A stretch of 48,761 nt of DNA from Deltaproteobacteria bacterium (GTDB lineage Bacteria > Myxococcota_A > UBA796 > JAFGLY01). The DNA is taken from positions 1 through 48,761 of the forward strand of contig JAFGLY010000158.1 of NCBI GenBank assembly GCA_016927815.1, given 5' to 3'. How positions within the stretch are numbered: position 1 is the stretch's first letter; each line of letters opens with the position of its first letter. This document shows, piece by piece, positions 23,395 to 32,499 of this stretch. The notes beneath the pieces are model-generated. The model was not told where the DNA came from. It saw nothing but the letters and a program-made list of their open reading frames with translations, and searched no databases. The position numbers were made by a program, and so were the translations under genes.

Positions 23395-24582
23395 ATGCGC
23401 CCCGGCATCACGGTACAGCACACGAGTCTTCCCCAGCGGCGCCTGGGGCTGGTGCGGTGCGACATCACCGCCCTGGTCACGGCCATCTCGAAGGAACACT
23501 GGCCGGAGGGCACCTCCGAGGGGGACGTGGTCGAGGGCCGGTACGATCGCTCCCACGACTTTTGGGAGGATGCGCTCCGACCCCGGCTGACCCCCCTGGC
23601 CACGAAGGCCGGAATCGCCTTCTTCGAAAACGGAGGCGAACTGCTGCACGTCTTCGCGGTGTGCCTCGAATCCCTCCACCAGCTGGCGGCCCCCTCGGTC
23701 GAGGACGGTCCTCTGGCCCGGCTCTTCGAGCGACTCCGGACCGAGGACGACATCGGCCTGCTCATCGCACCCGACGCCGCGGGGCTCCCCACCACCGTTC
23801 GCCCGGGCCACGAGGTGCACAGCGAGGGGGAGCCCCTCTGGAACCACCTCCTGCACCACTGCCGGCAGATGTCGAACCGCTTCCTGGTGATGGACCCCCC
23901 CCGGGGCCTGCACGAGGATGCGCTGCTTCGATGGATTCACCGTTTTTCCCTGGAATCACCCGAGACCAGGAGCTACGGCGCCCTGTACTATCCCTGGCTC
24001 CAACACGGCGACGAGCGCGCGCCTCCCTCCGGCGCGATGGCGGGGCTCTACGCCCGTACGGAACGTGAGCACGAGCCGTTCGGCGTGCTCTGGCCTCCGG
24101 CGAACGTGCCGGTCCGGGGAGTGACCCACACCGAGGTCGATCTCGACTGGCGAGAGATCGCGGACCTCGTCGAGCACCACGTGAACCCGATCCTCGTCCA
24201 GGCAGGGCGGGGCGTGATCGTGTGGGGAGCGCGCACGTTGTCCCGGGATCCGGCGTTCATCCACATCAACAGCCGCCGCATCGTCTCCATGGTGTCCGAC
24301 CAGCTCCGCCGGGACAACGAGTGGGCGGTCTTCGAGCACAACGACGCCAGCACCTGGAAGGTGATCGAGCGCGACGTCGGCGTGCGCCTCGAGGAGTTCT
24401 GGCGAGCGGGGCTCATCGCCGGAGACACGCAGCAGGGCGAGTACGAGGTGAAGTGCGACGCCGAGACCAACCCCCGATCCGAGCAAGAAACCGGTAGACT
24501 GAACGTGCAGGTCTTCCTGCGCCCGATCGGCACGACGGAGCACATCACCATAGATCTCCGCCTGGGTTCCCACACGACCTGA
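23395..24582 (+). CDS. Second contractile sheath protein, short form
   Basis: A 395-residue sheath paralog (Afp4-like position). The C-terminal core is conserved: VNPILVQAGRGVIVWGARTL, FIHINSRRIVSMVSDQL, WAVFEHNDASTWKVIERDV, VKCDAETNP and GRLNVQVFLRPI. The N-terminal half is shorter and unlike the long sheath, beginning MRPGITVQHTSLPQRRLGL. In Afp/PVC, multiple sheath forms coexist and a minor form is placed next to the baseplate. The stop overlaps an ATG of the next frame by one base (TGATG). Confidence 0.88.
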   Translation: MRPGITVQHTSLPQRRLGLVRCDITALVTAISKEHWPEGTSEGDVVEGRYDRSHDFWEDALRPRLTPLATKAGIAFFENGGELLHVFAVCLESLHQLAAPSVEDGPLARLFERLRTEDDIGLLIAPDAAGLPTTVRPGHEVHSEGEPLWNHLLHHCRQMSNRFLVMDPPRGLHEDALLRWIHRFSLESPETRSYGALYYPWLQHGDERAPPSGAMAGLYARTEREHEPFGVLWPPANVPVRGVTHTEVDLDWREIADLVEHHVNPILVQAGRGVIVWGARTLSRDPAFIHINSRRIVSMVSDQLRRDNEWAVFEHNDASTWKVIERDVGVRLEEFWRAGLIAGDTQQGEYEVKCDAETNPRSEQETGRLNVQVFLRPIGTTEHITIDLRLGSHTT

Positions 24583-24593
24583 TGGAGGCCCCC

Positions 24594-25058
24594 ATGGCCG
24601 AACAGAAAGCCCCACAGGACGGCTCCCAGAAGAACCTGCTCGATCCGGAAGGCGCCATGCTCTTCGCCCTCGAGATCGAGGGCATCGAGGTCGCGGCGTT
24701 CCTCGAGTGCAGCGGCCTCAAGACATCGACCACGGTCTTCGAGATCGAGGAGGGCGGCCTCAACCAGTACGTCCACAAGCTCCCGGGGCCATCCCGCTGG
24801 GAGAACATCGTGCTGCGCTACGGCGTGACCTCGGACACCACGCTGCTGCAGTGGCGGAACGAGGTCCTGCAGGACCAGTTCTCCGCGAGGCGGAACGGTG
24901 CGATCATCGTGAAGAGCCTGTCCAACGAGTCGGTCCGCCGGTACTCGTTCAAGAACGCCTGGCCCGTGGCCTGGGAGGGCCCGGCCTTCAACGCGAGCGC
25001 CTCGGAGCTCGCGGTGGAGATGATCGAGATCGCCCACCACGGCATCGAGGTCTCGTGA
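24594..25058 (+). CDS. Second tube protein, tube initiator (Afp5-like)
   Basis: A 154-residue Hcp-like tube paralog: MLFALEIEGIEVAAFLECSGLKT, FEIEEGGLNQYVHKLPG, WENIVLRYGVTSDTTLLQW, ending in AVEMIEIAHHGIEVS. In Afp/PVC a second tube protein (Afp5) joins the hub to the main tube, and this gene sits at the equivalent position. ATG 24594 is preferred because GGAGG precedes it by 6 bases; ATG 24582 overlaps the previous stop and would add four residues. Confidence 0.9.
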   Translation: MAEQKAPQDGSQKNLLDPEGAMLFALEIEGIEVAAFLECSGLKTSTTVFEIEEGGLNQYVHKLPGPSRWENIVLRYGVTSDTTLLQWRNEVLQDQFSARRNGAIIVKSLSNESVRRYSFKNAWPVAWEGPAFNASASELAVEMIEIAHHGIEVS

Positions 25059-25066
25059 GGCGCGAG

Positions 25067-25687
25067 ATGACCCGGCACCCGACGCGCCTCGCGGATCGCC
25101 TGGCGGGACGCCTCGACGGCCGCATCGGGGTGGACCCCCTCCCGTCGGCGCCCGACGGCGACGATCCCAGCACGCCACCGGAGGCACTGGATGCCCTCTT
25201 CCGGGCCGACTCGCCCGAGGCGGTGCTGGCTGCCGCGGCACAGGCGGATGCCCTGCCCCCGTCGATCCGGGAGGTGGTGGCCCGCATCCACGCCCACATC
25301 GACCGCTGGGAACGCACCCCCCGGCCGCGATCCGAGACCTTGCCGGCAGCCCGTCGGGCCGATGCCGTCCCGGGCCCCGAGGCGGGCGCGTCGGTGGACC
25401 CCATCTTGGACCGGCGCATGGACCACCTCGTCCGGCGCCTGGTCCGCCTCGTCCACCTCGCCGAGGTCGACCGGCGCCGGTACGAGGCGCAGCGCCAGGT
25501 CCGCATGGCGGAGGCCACGCCGGAAGCCGTCCAGGAGGCCACTCCCCAGGCCGCCGGCCCGACCGGAACCCCGCCCCCGGACCTGGGTGCCCTGGGTCGC
25601 CAGGTCCTGGAGGCCGTGACCCGCATCCTCGAATCCCGCCAGCAACGGCGGCAGGAGGAGCCCGATGTCCGCGACGTTTGGTGGTAG
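25067..25687 (+). CDS. Hypothetical helical protein in the CIS operon
   Basis: A 206-residue protein, Ala/Arg-rich and largely helical (FRADSPEAVLAAAAQADALP, HLVRRLVRLVHLAEVDRRRYEAQRQVRMAEATPEAV), with a Pro-rich interruption and an unusual C-terminal VWW. No family is recognised. It occupies the place of the small Afp6-type gene between tube initiator and LysM adaptor. ATG 25067 has GAGG upstream; GTG 25055, overlapping the previous stop, is an alternative. The 3' end overlaps the next gene by 23 bases. It could be a chaperone or a baseplate linker, but there is no direct evidence. Confidence 0.7.
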   Translation: MTRHPTRLADRLAGRLDGRIGVDPLPSAPDGDDPSTPPEALDALFRADSPEAVLAAAAQADALPPSIREVVARIHAHIDRWERTPRPRSETLPAARRADAVPGPEAGASVDPILDRRMDHLVRRLVRLVHLAEVDRRRYEAQRQVRMAEATPEAVQEATPQAAGPTGTPPPDLGALGRQVLEAVTRILESRQQRRQEEPDVRDVWW

Positions 25688-26345
25688 CCCCACCAAGGCC
25701 ACGTTCCAGATCCTCGAGGGTCCCCACGCGGGGATCTTCCAGGTCCAGTACAACCCCAAGGAGTTCCGCGTCCAGCGGTCGGTGCAGTGGTCCGAGCACG
25801 AGGAGAACGGGCAGCCGCAGGGCTTCCTCGAGTTCCAGCAGGGCAGCGCCATGTCCGTGACCATGGACCTCATCTTCGACACCACCTGCGAGAGCGGCGC
25901 GGCCCGCGACGTCCGCGCGATGTGGGTCAACGGACTCCTGGTCATGACCAACGCGGAGTGCCAACCCGAGAGCGGCGAGTCGCAGGACCAGGACAAGCAG
26001 CGCCCCCCCAAGATCCTCTTCACCTGGGGGTCCTTCCAGCTGACCTGCGTGGTGGAGTCGGTGGACACCACCTACCTGCTCTTCTCGGGGGACGGCACGC
26101 CGCTCCGGGCACGCTGCTCGGTGCAGCTCAAGGAGTGGACCGAGTCCACCTACGCGGCCGCCACCGGCGGGAAGCGCTGGGAGGGGAACGCCATCCGGCT
26201 GGTGGAGGCGAAGGCCGGCAGTCTTCCCGCCAACGTGGCCTGGGAAACCCGGACCCCCTGGCGGAAGATCGCCGAAGACAACGATCTGGACGACCCCATG
26301 GCCGAGATCCCCGCCGGCATGGAGATCGTCGTCCGGCGACCCTAG
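25665..26345 (+). CDS. CIS tube-associated LysM-like adaptor (Afp7-like)
   Basis: A 226-residue protein of the contractile injection system tube family. It opens KATFQILEGPHAGIFQVQYNPKEFRVQRSVQW, where the QYNPKEF motif is diagnostic, and has FTWGSFQLTCVVESVDTTYLLF and ARCSVQLKEW. The C-terminus WRKIAEDNDLDDPMAEIPAG is a degenerate LysM, with the usual W..IA..N.IdDP..l.pG pattern. Afp7-type proteins join the tube initiator to the spike hub. A strong GGAGG site precedes the ATG. It overlaps the 3' end of the previous gene. Confidence 0.9.
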   Translation: MSATFGGSPTKATFQILEGPHAGIFQVQYNPKEFRVQRSVQWSEHEENGQPQGFLEFQQGSAMSVTMDLIFDTTCESGAARDVRAMWVNGLLVMTNAECQPESGESQDQDKQRPPKILFTWGSFQLTCVVESVDTTYLLFSGDGTPLRARCSVQLKEWTESTYAAATGGKRWEGNAIRLVEAKAGSLPANVAWETRTPWRKIAEDNDLDDPMAEIPAGMEIVVRRP

Positions 26346-26390
26346 CCGGTCCGGGCCACCGGATCCTGGCCCGCACGAACGAGGTAGCGC

Positions 26391-27428
26391 ATGCCGGAGC
26401 AGGACAGCCAGGTACGAAGCGCAGCGTCCTACGAGATCGTCATCGCGGGCACCACCTACACGCAGCGGGACCGCCTGGGCGTCGAGTCGCTCACGATCGA
26501 GGATCACGTGGACATGGTGTCCATGCTGACGATGGAGGTCGGAGGGGCCGAGGGGCAGCCGGCCTGGACCTTCGAGATCGGCCAGGAGGTCACGGCCAAG
26601 GTCGGAGACATGACCGCCGTGATCTTCAAGGGCGAGATCACGGCGCTGGAGCCCTCCTGGAGCGCCAAGAACGGTGCCCGGATCGTGGTCCGCGCCCTGG
26701 ATCCGCTCCACAAGCTGGGGCGGGGCCGCCAGAGCCGCGCCTTCCCCGATCAGACGGACTCCGACGTCGTCAGCACCGTGGCGGGCGACTGCGGCCTCAA
26801 CGTCGAGGTGGACACCACCTCGCCGACCCACCCCTACATCCTCCAGCGAAACGAGAGCAACATCTCGTTCGTGAAGCGCCTGGCCGCCCGGAACAACTTC
26901 CTGCTGAGGCTGGACCGCGAGACCCTCCTCTTCAAGAAGAACCAGTACACCGGAGACGAGGTCACGCTCACCAACGGCGCCAACGTCCAGTCCCTGCGCA
27001 TCTCGGCCAACACCGCCGACCTCGCCGACAAGGTCGTGGTTCGGGGATGGGACCCCCTCACCAAGCAGGCGGTCGTGGGCGAGGCCTCGTCCGTGACGAG
27101 CGTGGGCGGAGGGACGACCGGTATCGACCTCGCCAAGACGAAGTTCGGCGAGCACACGTCCTACGTCACGGACGTCCCGGTCACGGATCAGAACCTGGCC
27201 ACCGCCATCGCGACCGCCGAACTGGAACGGATCGCGCGCCAGTTCGTAAGGGGGAATGCGACCATCTACGGCAACGATCGGGTCCGGGCCGGGACCAACG
27301 TCGTCCTGGCGGAGTTCAACAGCCCCTGGGACGGCAAGTACTTCGTGATGGCGTCTCGACACGTGATCGGGTCCGGCGACGCCTACCTCACCGAGTTCAC
27401 CTTCTGCAGCAACTCCTTCGGCTCATGA
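26391..27428 (+). CDS. Hub protein (gpD/gp27-like) without visible spike domain
   Basis: A 345-residue late-control gene D/gp27-like hub: YEIVIAGTTYTQRDRLGVESL, DMVSMLTMEVGG, GEITALEPSW, DVVSTVAGDCGLNVEVDTT, NISFVKRLAARNNFLLRLD, and at the end VVLAEFNSPWDGKYFVMASRHVIG. In Afp8 and VgrG the hub is fused to an OB fold and a beta-helical spike. Here the gene stops after the gp27-like part, shorter than Afp8 (about 500-600 residues). The spike would have to come from another gene. ATG 26391 has GAGG upstream. Confidence 0.88.
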   Translation: MPEQDSQVRSAASYEIVIAGTTYTQRDRLGVESLTIEDHVDMVSMLTMEVGGAEGQPAWTFEIGQEVTAKVGDMTAVIFKGEITALEPSWSAKNGARIVVRALDPLHKLGRGRQSRAFPDQTDSDVVSTVAGDCGLNVEVDTTSPTHPYILQRNESNISFVKRLAARNNFLLRLDRETLLFKKNQYTGDEVTLTNGANVQSLRISANTADLADKVVVRGWDPLTKQAVVGEASSVTSVGGGTTGIDLAKTKFGEHTSYVTDVPVTDQNLATAIATAELERIARQFVRGNATIYGNDRVRAGTNVVLAEFNSPWDGKYFVMASRHVIGSGDAYLTEFTFCSNSFGS

Positions 27429-27459
27429 GCGATTTCACGCGAGCACGGGGGCCTTCCCC

Positions 27460-27858
27460 ATGACGGTGCGCAAGGAATTCCTCGGACGCGGATGGACGTT
27501 CCCCTTCGCCTTCGACGCGGCCAAGGGCGGGGTTGCCATCTCCGAGTACGAGGAGAACATCCGCCAGTCCATCACGGTCATCCTGGGAACCCGTCCCGGG
27601 GAGCGCCTCACCCTCCCGGAGTTCGGCTGCCGCATCCATGAGCTGTTGTTCGCGCCCAACACGCGGGCCACCGCGGCCATGGTGGCCTACCACGTGGAGC
27701 AGGCCCTCAAGCGCTGGGAACCGCGCATCGAGGTCACCGGCATCCAGGCCCGTCCCGGGGAGGCCGGCATGCTCAAGGTCGAGGTGGACTACCGGATCAT
27801 CTCCACCAACAGCCCCCAGAACCTGGTCTACGTCCTCTCCAACGGAAGTCGCCGCTGA
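27460..27858 (+). CDS. gp25-like baseplate wedge protein (Afp9-like)
   Basis: A 132-residue gp25/GPW family protein: GRGWTFPFAFDAAKGGVAIS, EENIRQSITVILGTRPGERLTLPEFGC and a long IEVTGIQARPGEAGMLKVEVDYRI. The EFGC motif and the GTRPGERL turn are strongly conserved, and EPR residues in this family trigger sheath assembly. It is standard length. The stop overlaps the next start by one base (TGATG). Confidence 0.95.
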   Translation: MTVRKEFLGRGWTFPFAFDAAKGGVAISEYEENIRQSITVILGTRPGERLTLPEFGCRIHELLFAPNTRATAAMVAYHVEQALKRWEPRIEVTGIQARPGEAGMLKVEVDYRIISTNSPQNLVYVLSNGSRR

Positions 27859-30800
27859 TGCCCATCAAGCCTCCCAACCTGGATGACCGCAGGTACGTGG
27901 ACCTCGTCGCCGAGGCCCGCGCCCTCATCCCCCAGTACTGCCCTGAGTGGACGAACCTCAACGACGCCGACCCCGGCATGACCCTCGTCCAGTTGTTCGC
28001 CTGGATGACGGAGATGATCGTCTACCGACTGAACCGGGTGCCGGACAAGACCTACATCCACTTCCTCAACTTCATCGGCGAGGAACGGCGACCTGCGCGG
28101 CCTGCGGTGGCGCCGGTGACGTTCGCCTCCCGATCGGACGACCCGGTGGACCTGCCCGCCTTCACCCGCGTGGCCACGCGGCAGCGGGAGGATCAGCCCG
28201 CCCTGCCCTTCGTCACCGTCTCGCCGTTGACCGTGCACAGCGCCACGGTCAAGCGGGTCATGGCCGTTCGGGGCGGGAACCGACCGGCGGTCCGGGAGAT
28301 CCCCTTCACCCTCGTCGACGGCCACCCCTCTGCGCTCGCCTTCGGAGCGGGCCGCGGCGTCCAGGTCTTCGATCTCGATCCCGTGGAGGCAGGCCCCGAG
28401 TCCTACACCCCCCACCAGTACCTGTACGTCAACCACGACGACGTACGCCTGATGAACTTCGACCCCGAGAAGGAGGATCGTCCGGTGGGACGGCTCCACG
28501 TGAGGCGGACCGGGGCCGAGGGGCTCTCGGTGGTGAGCCTGTTCGACTGGGAGTACCCCACCGAGGAGGGGTGGGCCCCCATCGCGCTCGACGCGGAACC
28601 CGAGGAGGTCCTCGGGATGCCCGTGGTGACCCTCCAGGCGGCCTTGCCGGGCATCCGGCCCCTGGAGGACTTCCACCTTCCCGAGGCGGCCATCGCGCTC
28701 CCCGAGGCCGTCAAGGAGGAGCGCTGGTGGATCCGCGGCCGGCTGGCGTACGAGCGCTGGCTGGCGCGTCGCATGCAGGAGGATCTCGAGGTCTCCTGGC
28801 GCGACGACCGGGGCGGGGCTGCGAGGCCCATCAACAACTGGGAGGTGAACGCATCGGGCCGATCCATCCTGTTCGCCCTACAGGACGTCCCTCCCATCCG
28901 AGGCGGCTGGACCGTACGGCTCGCCCTGGTGGATCGGGGCCTCCCGGCGGGCCGCAACGGCTACCTCCCGACCTACCGCTGGTCGTACCGGCGCGGGGAC
29001 ACCTGGGAGTCCATCCCCTCGGAGCGCGTGCGGATGGAGAACTCCGTGGTGGTGCTCACCGGCCCCATGACCGACATGGCCACCGACGGCTACAACCTCA
29101 GGGCCGAGCGCATCGAGACGGTGTACCTGCGCGGCATCTGCCCGGACCTCGACCTGGATCTCACCTGGATCCGCCCGGTGGAGATCTCCATGTTCGCGGG
29201 CGACGATCCGCGCCGCCTGGAGGCCATGCTCCTCGACGAGGGGCCGTGGTCCCCCTTCCAGATGGGCCCCACCCTCCCCCCCACCATCGGGCGCAAGTGG
29301 TACATCGGAAGCGACCTGTTCGAGAACCGACGGCAGGCGCCGGTCCTCGTCGAGCTGGAGGTGGCCTTCGAGGTGAACGGCGAGCCGGTCGCGGAGCCGG
29401 TCGGAGACTACGTCCTGCAGTTGACCTACCGGGCCCAGGACAACTGGCGCGTGGTGTGGAGCGAGGACAAGCGCTTCGCCGGCTTCACGTTCGCCTCGTT
29501 CGACGAGGAGGGGGCCAAGAAGCCCGGCCGCAGGCGCATCCGCATCGTGCTCGATCCCAAGACCGCGTTGAAGGGGCTCGCCCGACACGAGGTCGGAGGG
29601 CGGGAGAGCACCTGGATCCGCTTCGAGATGACCAAGAGCAACCTCACCGTCACGGACAAGGAGAAGAACCGCCACCCGGTCGTGCCGCGCATCTACGGGG
29701 TCCGTCTCGGTCCCGACAAGACGCTCGGAGACGGGACCTTCGAGCAGCCGATGCCCGGACCCAAGATGAGCGAGCTCGACTACCGGCCCCAGAACCAGCG
29801 GCTCACCCGGATCCTCACCCGCGCCACCGGCCGTCTGGCCGAGCACTACCCGTTCTATCCCTTCATCGAGCTGGACCAGGAGAACCTCTCCTTCTACCTG
29901 GAGCTCGACCGCCCGATCCCGCGTGCCGATCGCCACTCCATCCACCTCCGCTGCCGCGGAGAGTCGTTCCTTCCCGCCGGCACCCAGGTGGACTGGGAGG
30001 TGTTGGAGCAGAGGGACTTCGGCCGCACGGCCTGGCAGCGGATCCGATCGTCCTCCACGCCGCAGGCCGGGGGCGATCAACCGGTGTACGACTTCACGAG
30101 GACCGGCGAGTTCGCCTTCGCCTACCCCGACCCGCCGCCCACCCCGGAAGACGGCTTCTGGATGCGGGCTCGGTTCGTGCTGCCCGAGGGCATGGCAGCC
30201 GATCGGTTCCCGGCACTCCCGCCCCTCACGCACCTGCTCCTGAACACGGTCGACGCGGTCAACCTGTGGACGCTCACCACGGAGCGGTTCTCCGGGTACG
30301 GGGTCCCACACCAGGTCCTCCAGCTCCGGCGCCACCCCATCTACGTCCACCACGGCGAGTCGGAGCGCATTCCGTTCCCCCGGCCCGACGCGTTCACGGA
30401 CATTCGTGTCTGGGTGGAGGGCGAGGACGGCAACCGGGAGGAGTGGCTCCCGGCCCGCGACGGCAACCTGCTCACGGCCACCAAGGACGACCGTCTCTTC
30501 CTGGTCGACCCCGTGGAGGGCACGCTCACCTTCGGCAACGGCATCCGGGGCCGCATGTTGCCGGTCGGCAACAGCAACGTGGTGGTAGACGTCTACCACG
30601 TGATCCCCGGTGCGTCGGGCAACGTTGCCGCAGGAGCGGTCCAGGTGGTGGAGGATCGGGCGGACCTGGTCAAGGCCACCAACCTCCTGCCGTCCACCGG
30701 CGGACGGGACGCGGAGACGATCGAGGAGATCGTCCGGCGGGCCCCGAGCCTGCTCACCAGCCGGGATCGTGCGGTCACCCGATCCGACTTCGAGGTCATC

Positions 30801-31373
30801 GCCCGGGAGGCATCCGGCGAGGTGTCCCGGGCGTCCTGCACCGGCGAGATGCAGCCCGACGGCTCCGTGGAGGTGGTGATCCTCCCCACTCGGCGCGAGG
30901 GAGAGGAGACCCCGGATCCCTTCCTCTCCACCGGCCTTCGGGATCACGTCCAGGCCTACCTGAAGCGCCGTTGCCTCGTCAACGTGGATCCCGTGGTCCG
31001 CCTGGCGCGCTTCCGCCCCATCGACGTGTCGGTCACGCTCCGGCTACGGCCCAACGCCAACATCCTGGTCGTCCGCGAGCAGGCCATCGCCTGGATTCGC
31101 CGGTTCCTCGACCCCTACGACGGCGGGTTCGACAGGGACGGCTGGCCTTTCGGCGGCACCCTCTACGCCCAGGACCTGGCCCGGCTGGTCGCGGACCTGG
31201 CCGACGTTCGGCACGTGGCGGCCGTCCGGCTCTACGACATGGCCGACCCCGCCCGACAGAGGGAGGGTCCGGGCTGGGAGCAGGGAGAAGGCGTCGAGAG
31301 CATCGAACAGACGGGCCACGATCTCTTCGTCGTCCGGCGCATCCGCGTCCTGGCCGAGGAGATCTCGGCATGA
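27858..31373 (+). CDS. Large baseplate J/gp6-like protein (Afp11-like)
   Basis: A 1171-residue putative baseplate assembly protein. The N-terminus (LIPQYCPEWTNLNDADPGMTLVQLFAWMTEMIVYRLNRVP) carries the DPGMTLVQLFAW signature of the eCIS baseplate protein family. Near the end, the J-like region reads LTFGNGIRGRMLPVGNSNVVVDVYHVIPGASGNV and SLLTSRDRAVTRSDFEVIAREASG, typical gp6/BapJ segments. The middle is a long beta-rich insertion common in eCIS forms. It forms the wedge ring around the hub. It overlaps both neighbours (TGATG upstream, ATGA downstream). Confidence 0.93.
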   Translation: MPIKPPNLDDRRYVDLVAEARALIPQYCPEWTNLNDADPGMTLVQLFAWMTEMIVYRLNRVPDKTYIHFLNFIGEERRPARPAVAPVTFASRSDDPVDLPAFTRVATRQREDQPALPFVTVSPLTVHSATVKRVMAVRGGNRPAVREIPFTLVDGHPSALAFGAGRGVQVFDLDPVEAGPESYTPHQYLYVNHDDVRLMNFDPEKEDRPVGRLHVRRTGAEGLSVVSLFDWEYPTEEGWAPIALDAEPEEVLGMPVVTLQAALPGIRPLEDFHLPEAAIALPEAVKEERWWIRGRLAYERWLARRMQEDLEVSWRDDRGGAARPINNWEVNASGRSILFALQDVPPIRGGWTVRLALVDRGLPAGRNGYLPTYRWSYRRGDTWESIPSERVRMENSVVVLTGPMTDMATDGYNLRAERIETVYLRGICPDLDLDLTWIRPVEISMFAGDDPRRLEAMLLDEGPWSPFQMGPTLPPTIGRKWYIGSDLFENRRQAPVLVELEVAFEVNGEPVAEPVGDYVLQLTYRAQDNWRVVWSEDKRFAGFTFASFDEEGAKKPGRRRIRIVLDPKTALKGLARHEVGGRESTWIRFEMTKSNLTVTDKEKNRHPVVPRIYGVRLGPDKTLGDGTFEQPMPGPKMSELDYRPQNQRLTRILTRATGRLAEHYPFYPFIELDQENLSFYLELDRPIPRADRHSIHLRCRGESFLPAGTQVDWEVLEQRDFGRTAWQRIRSSSTPQAGGDQPVYDFTRTGEFAFAYPDPPPTPEDGFWMRARFVLPEGMAADRFPALPPLTHLLLNTVDAVNLWTLTTERFSGYGVPHQVLQLRRHPIYVHHGESERIPFPRPDAFTDIRVWVEGEDGNREEWLPARDGNLLTATKDDRLFLVDPVEGTLTFGNGIRGRMLPVGNSNVVVDVYHVIPGASGNVAAGAVQVVEDRADLVKATNLLPSTGGRDAETIEEIVRRAPSLLTSRDRAVTRSDFEVIAREASGEVSRASCTGEMQPDGSVEVVILPTRREGEETPDPFLSTGLRDHVQAYLKRRCLVNVDPVVRLARFRPIDVSVTLRLRPNANILVVREQAIAWIRRFLDPYDGGFDRDGWPFGGTLYAQDLARLVADLADVRHVAAVRLYDMADPARQREGPGWEQGEGVESIEQTGHDLFVVRRIRVLAEEISA

Positions 31374-32458
31374 CCCGCACGGAGATCGCCCTGAGGCGTA
31401 CGGGCCGCATCGCGGCCCACGGGAGCGACCTCCAGGTCATCGAGGAGGTGGTGCGGGTGGGGTTTCCCATCCAGGCTGCGCGCAGCTACCTGAGGCGACA
31501 TCTGGGCAACGAGATCCGCGTGCGCCTCGTGGAGGCGGTTCGAGGCGAACGCCTGGGCCACGTGCGTGCCGCCGAGGTGCTTCCCGCGGGAGGTGGGGAG
31601 CCCATGGTCGTCCGTGCGATCCGCACGCTGCCGGACGGATCCCCCGCCTCCTTCTTCGCGCCCGAGGACCAGGTCACGCTCACCACGACCGTGGAGGTGC
31701 CGGGTGGGGCGCGGTTCACCCCCTCCCCGCGGGACACGGTGCTCCTCCACGTGCCGGTCCGTGGGTACACCCGGTACCTGCCCTCGATCTACCAGGGCCA
31801 GGCGCCGGTGGTCCACAAGCGGGAGGTGGCTCCGCTGGACGCCGCGGCCGCCCGGCGCCCGGGGGCCCGGTCGGACGCCGCGGCCGAGCCGGACGACAAC
31901 GAAGCGTTTCGACGGTTTCTCTTCGTCTTTCAGCACCTCATGACCACCGTGCTGGATCGGGTGGACCAGATCCCCTCGCTCACGGATCCCATCGTCTCGG
32001 ACGCGCGGTTCCTGCCGTGGATCGCCTCCTGGGTCCATTTCGAGCTGGACGGATCCCTCCCGGTCCACCAGCAGCGGGAGCTGGTGCGTCGCGCCATCCG
32101 CCTCTACCGCAACCGAGGCACCCGGGAGGGCATGGAGGACATGATCCGCGTCCTCACCTCCGCGCCCGTGCGGGTGCTCGAGCGCGAGAAGCCTCCCCCC
32201 GCTGCGCTGGGTGCGATGGTCCTCTCCGGCGGCCGAGACCTGGCCGGCCGGTACCTCAAGGACGAGCCGCTGGCGCACTTCCTGATTCCCCAAGACCGCC
32301 AGTGCATCCGCTACTTCGCCCTGGCTCTGGAGTCCCGGGCCCGATTCGAGCGCCGCTTCGGCGAACGGGCCGTGGAGGTGCTCCGCCGCATCACCCGCAT
32401 CGTCACCGCGGAGAGGCCCGCGCACGTGCTCTTCACGATCCGCTTCGACGAGTCCTGA
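31370..32458 (+). CDS. Afp12/gpI-like baseplate protein
   Basis: A 362-residue baseplate protein. A gpI-like core is seen at RFLFVFQHLMTTVLDRVDQIPSLTDPIVSDARFLPWIASWVHFELD and RRAIRLYRNRGTREGMEDMIRVLT; the RNRGTREGM motif is diagnostic of the P2 gpI/Afp12 tail family. Baseplate wedge proteins of this type hold the gp6-like ring and, in phage, the tail fibres. An N-terminal extension (RYLPSIYQGQ) precedes the core. The start overlaps the previous stop (ATGA). Confidence 0.9.
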   Translation: MTRTEIALRRTGRIAAHGSDLQVIEEVVRVGFPIQAARSYLRRHLGNEIRVRLVEAVRGERLGHVRAAEVLPAGGGEPMVVRAIRTLPDGSPASFFAPEDQVTLTTTVEVPGGARFTPSPRDTVLLHVPVRGYTRYLPSIYQGQAPVVHKREVAPLDAAAARRPGARSDAAAEPDDNEAFRRFLFVFQHLMTTVLDRVDQIPSLTDPIVSDARFLPWIASWVHFELDGSLPVHQQRELVRRAIRLYRNRGTREGMEDMIRVLTSAPVRVLEREKPPPAALGAMVLSGGRDLAGRYLKDEPLAHFLIPQDRQCIRYFALALESRARFERRFGERAVEVLRRITRIVTAERPAHVLFTIRFDES

Positions 32459-32499
32459 CCCCCCCGAAGGACGTCCCACCGCCGCCGGAGAACCGCCCG

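Noticed and set aside
27425-27463. Tiny open frame of 12 codons between hub and gp25 genes
   Set aside because: It is too short, has no homology pattern, and its ATG overlaps the hub stop only by chance; it may simply be the leader to the gp25 gene.
20499-32458. Contractile-tailed prophage
   Set aside because: There is no capsid, portal, terminase, integrase, lysis gene or attachment site in the window, while eCIS-specific genes are present.
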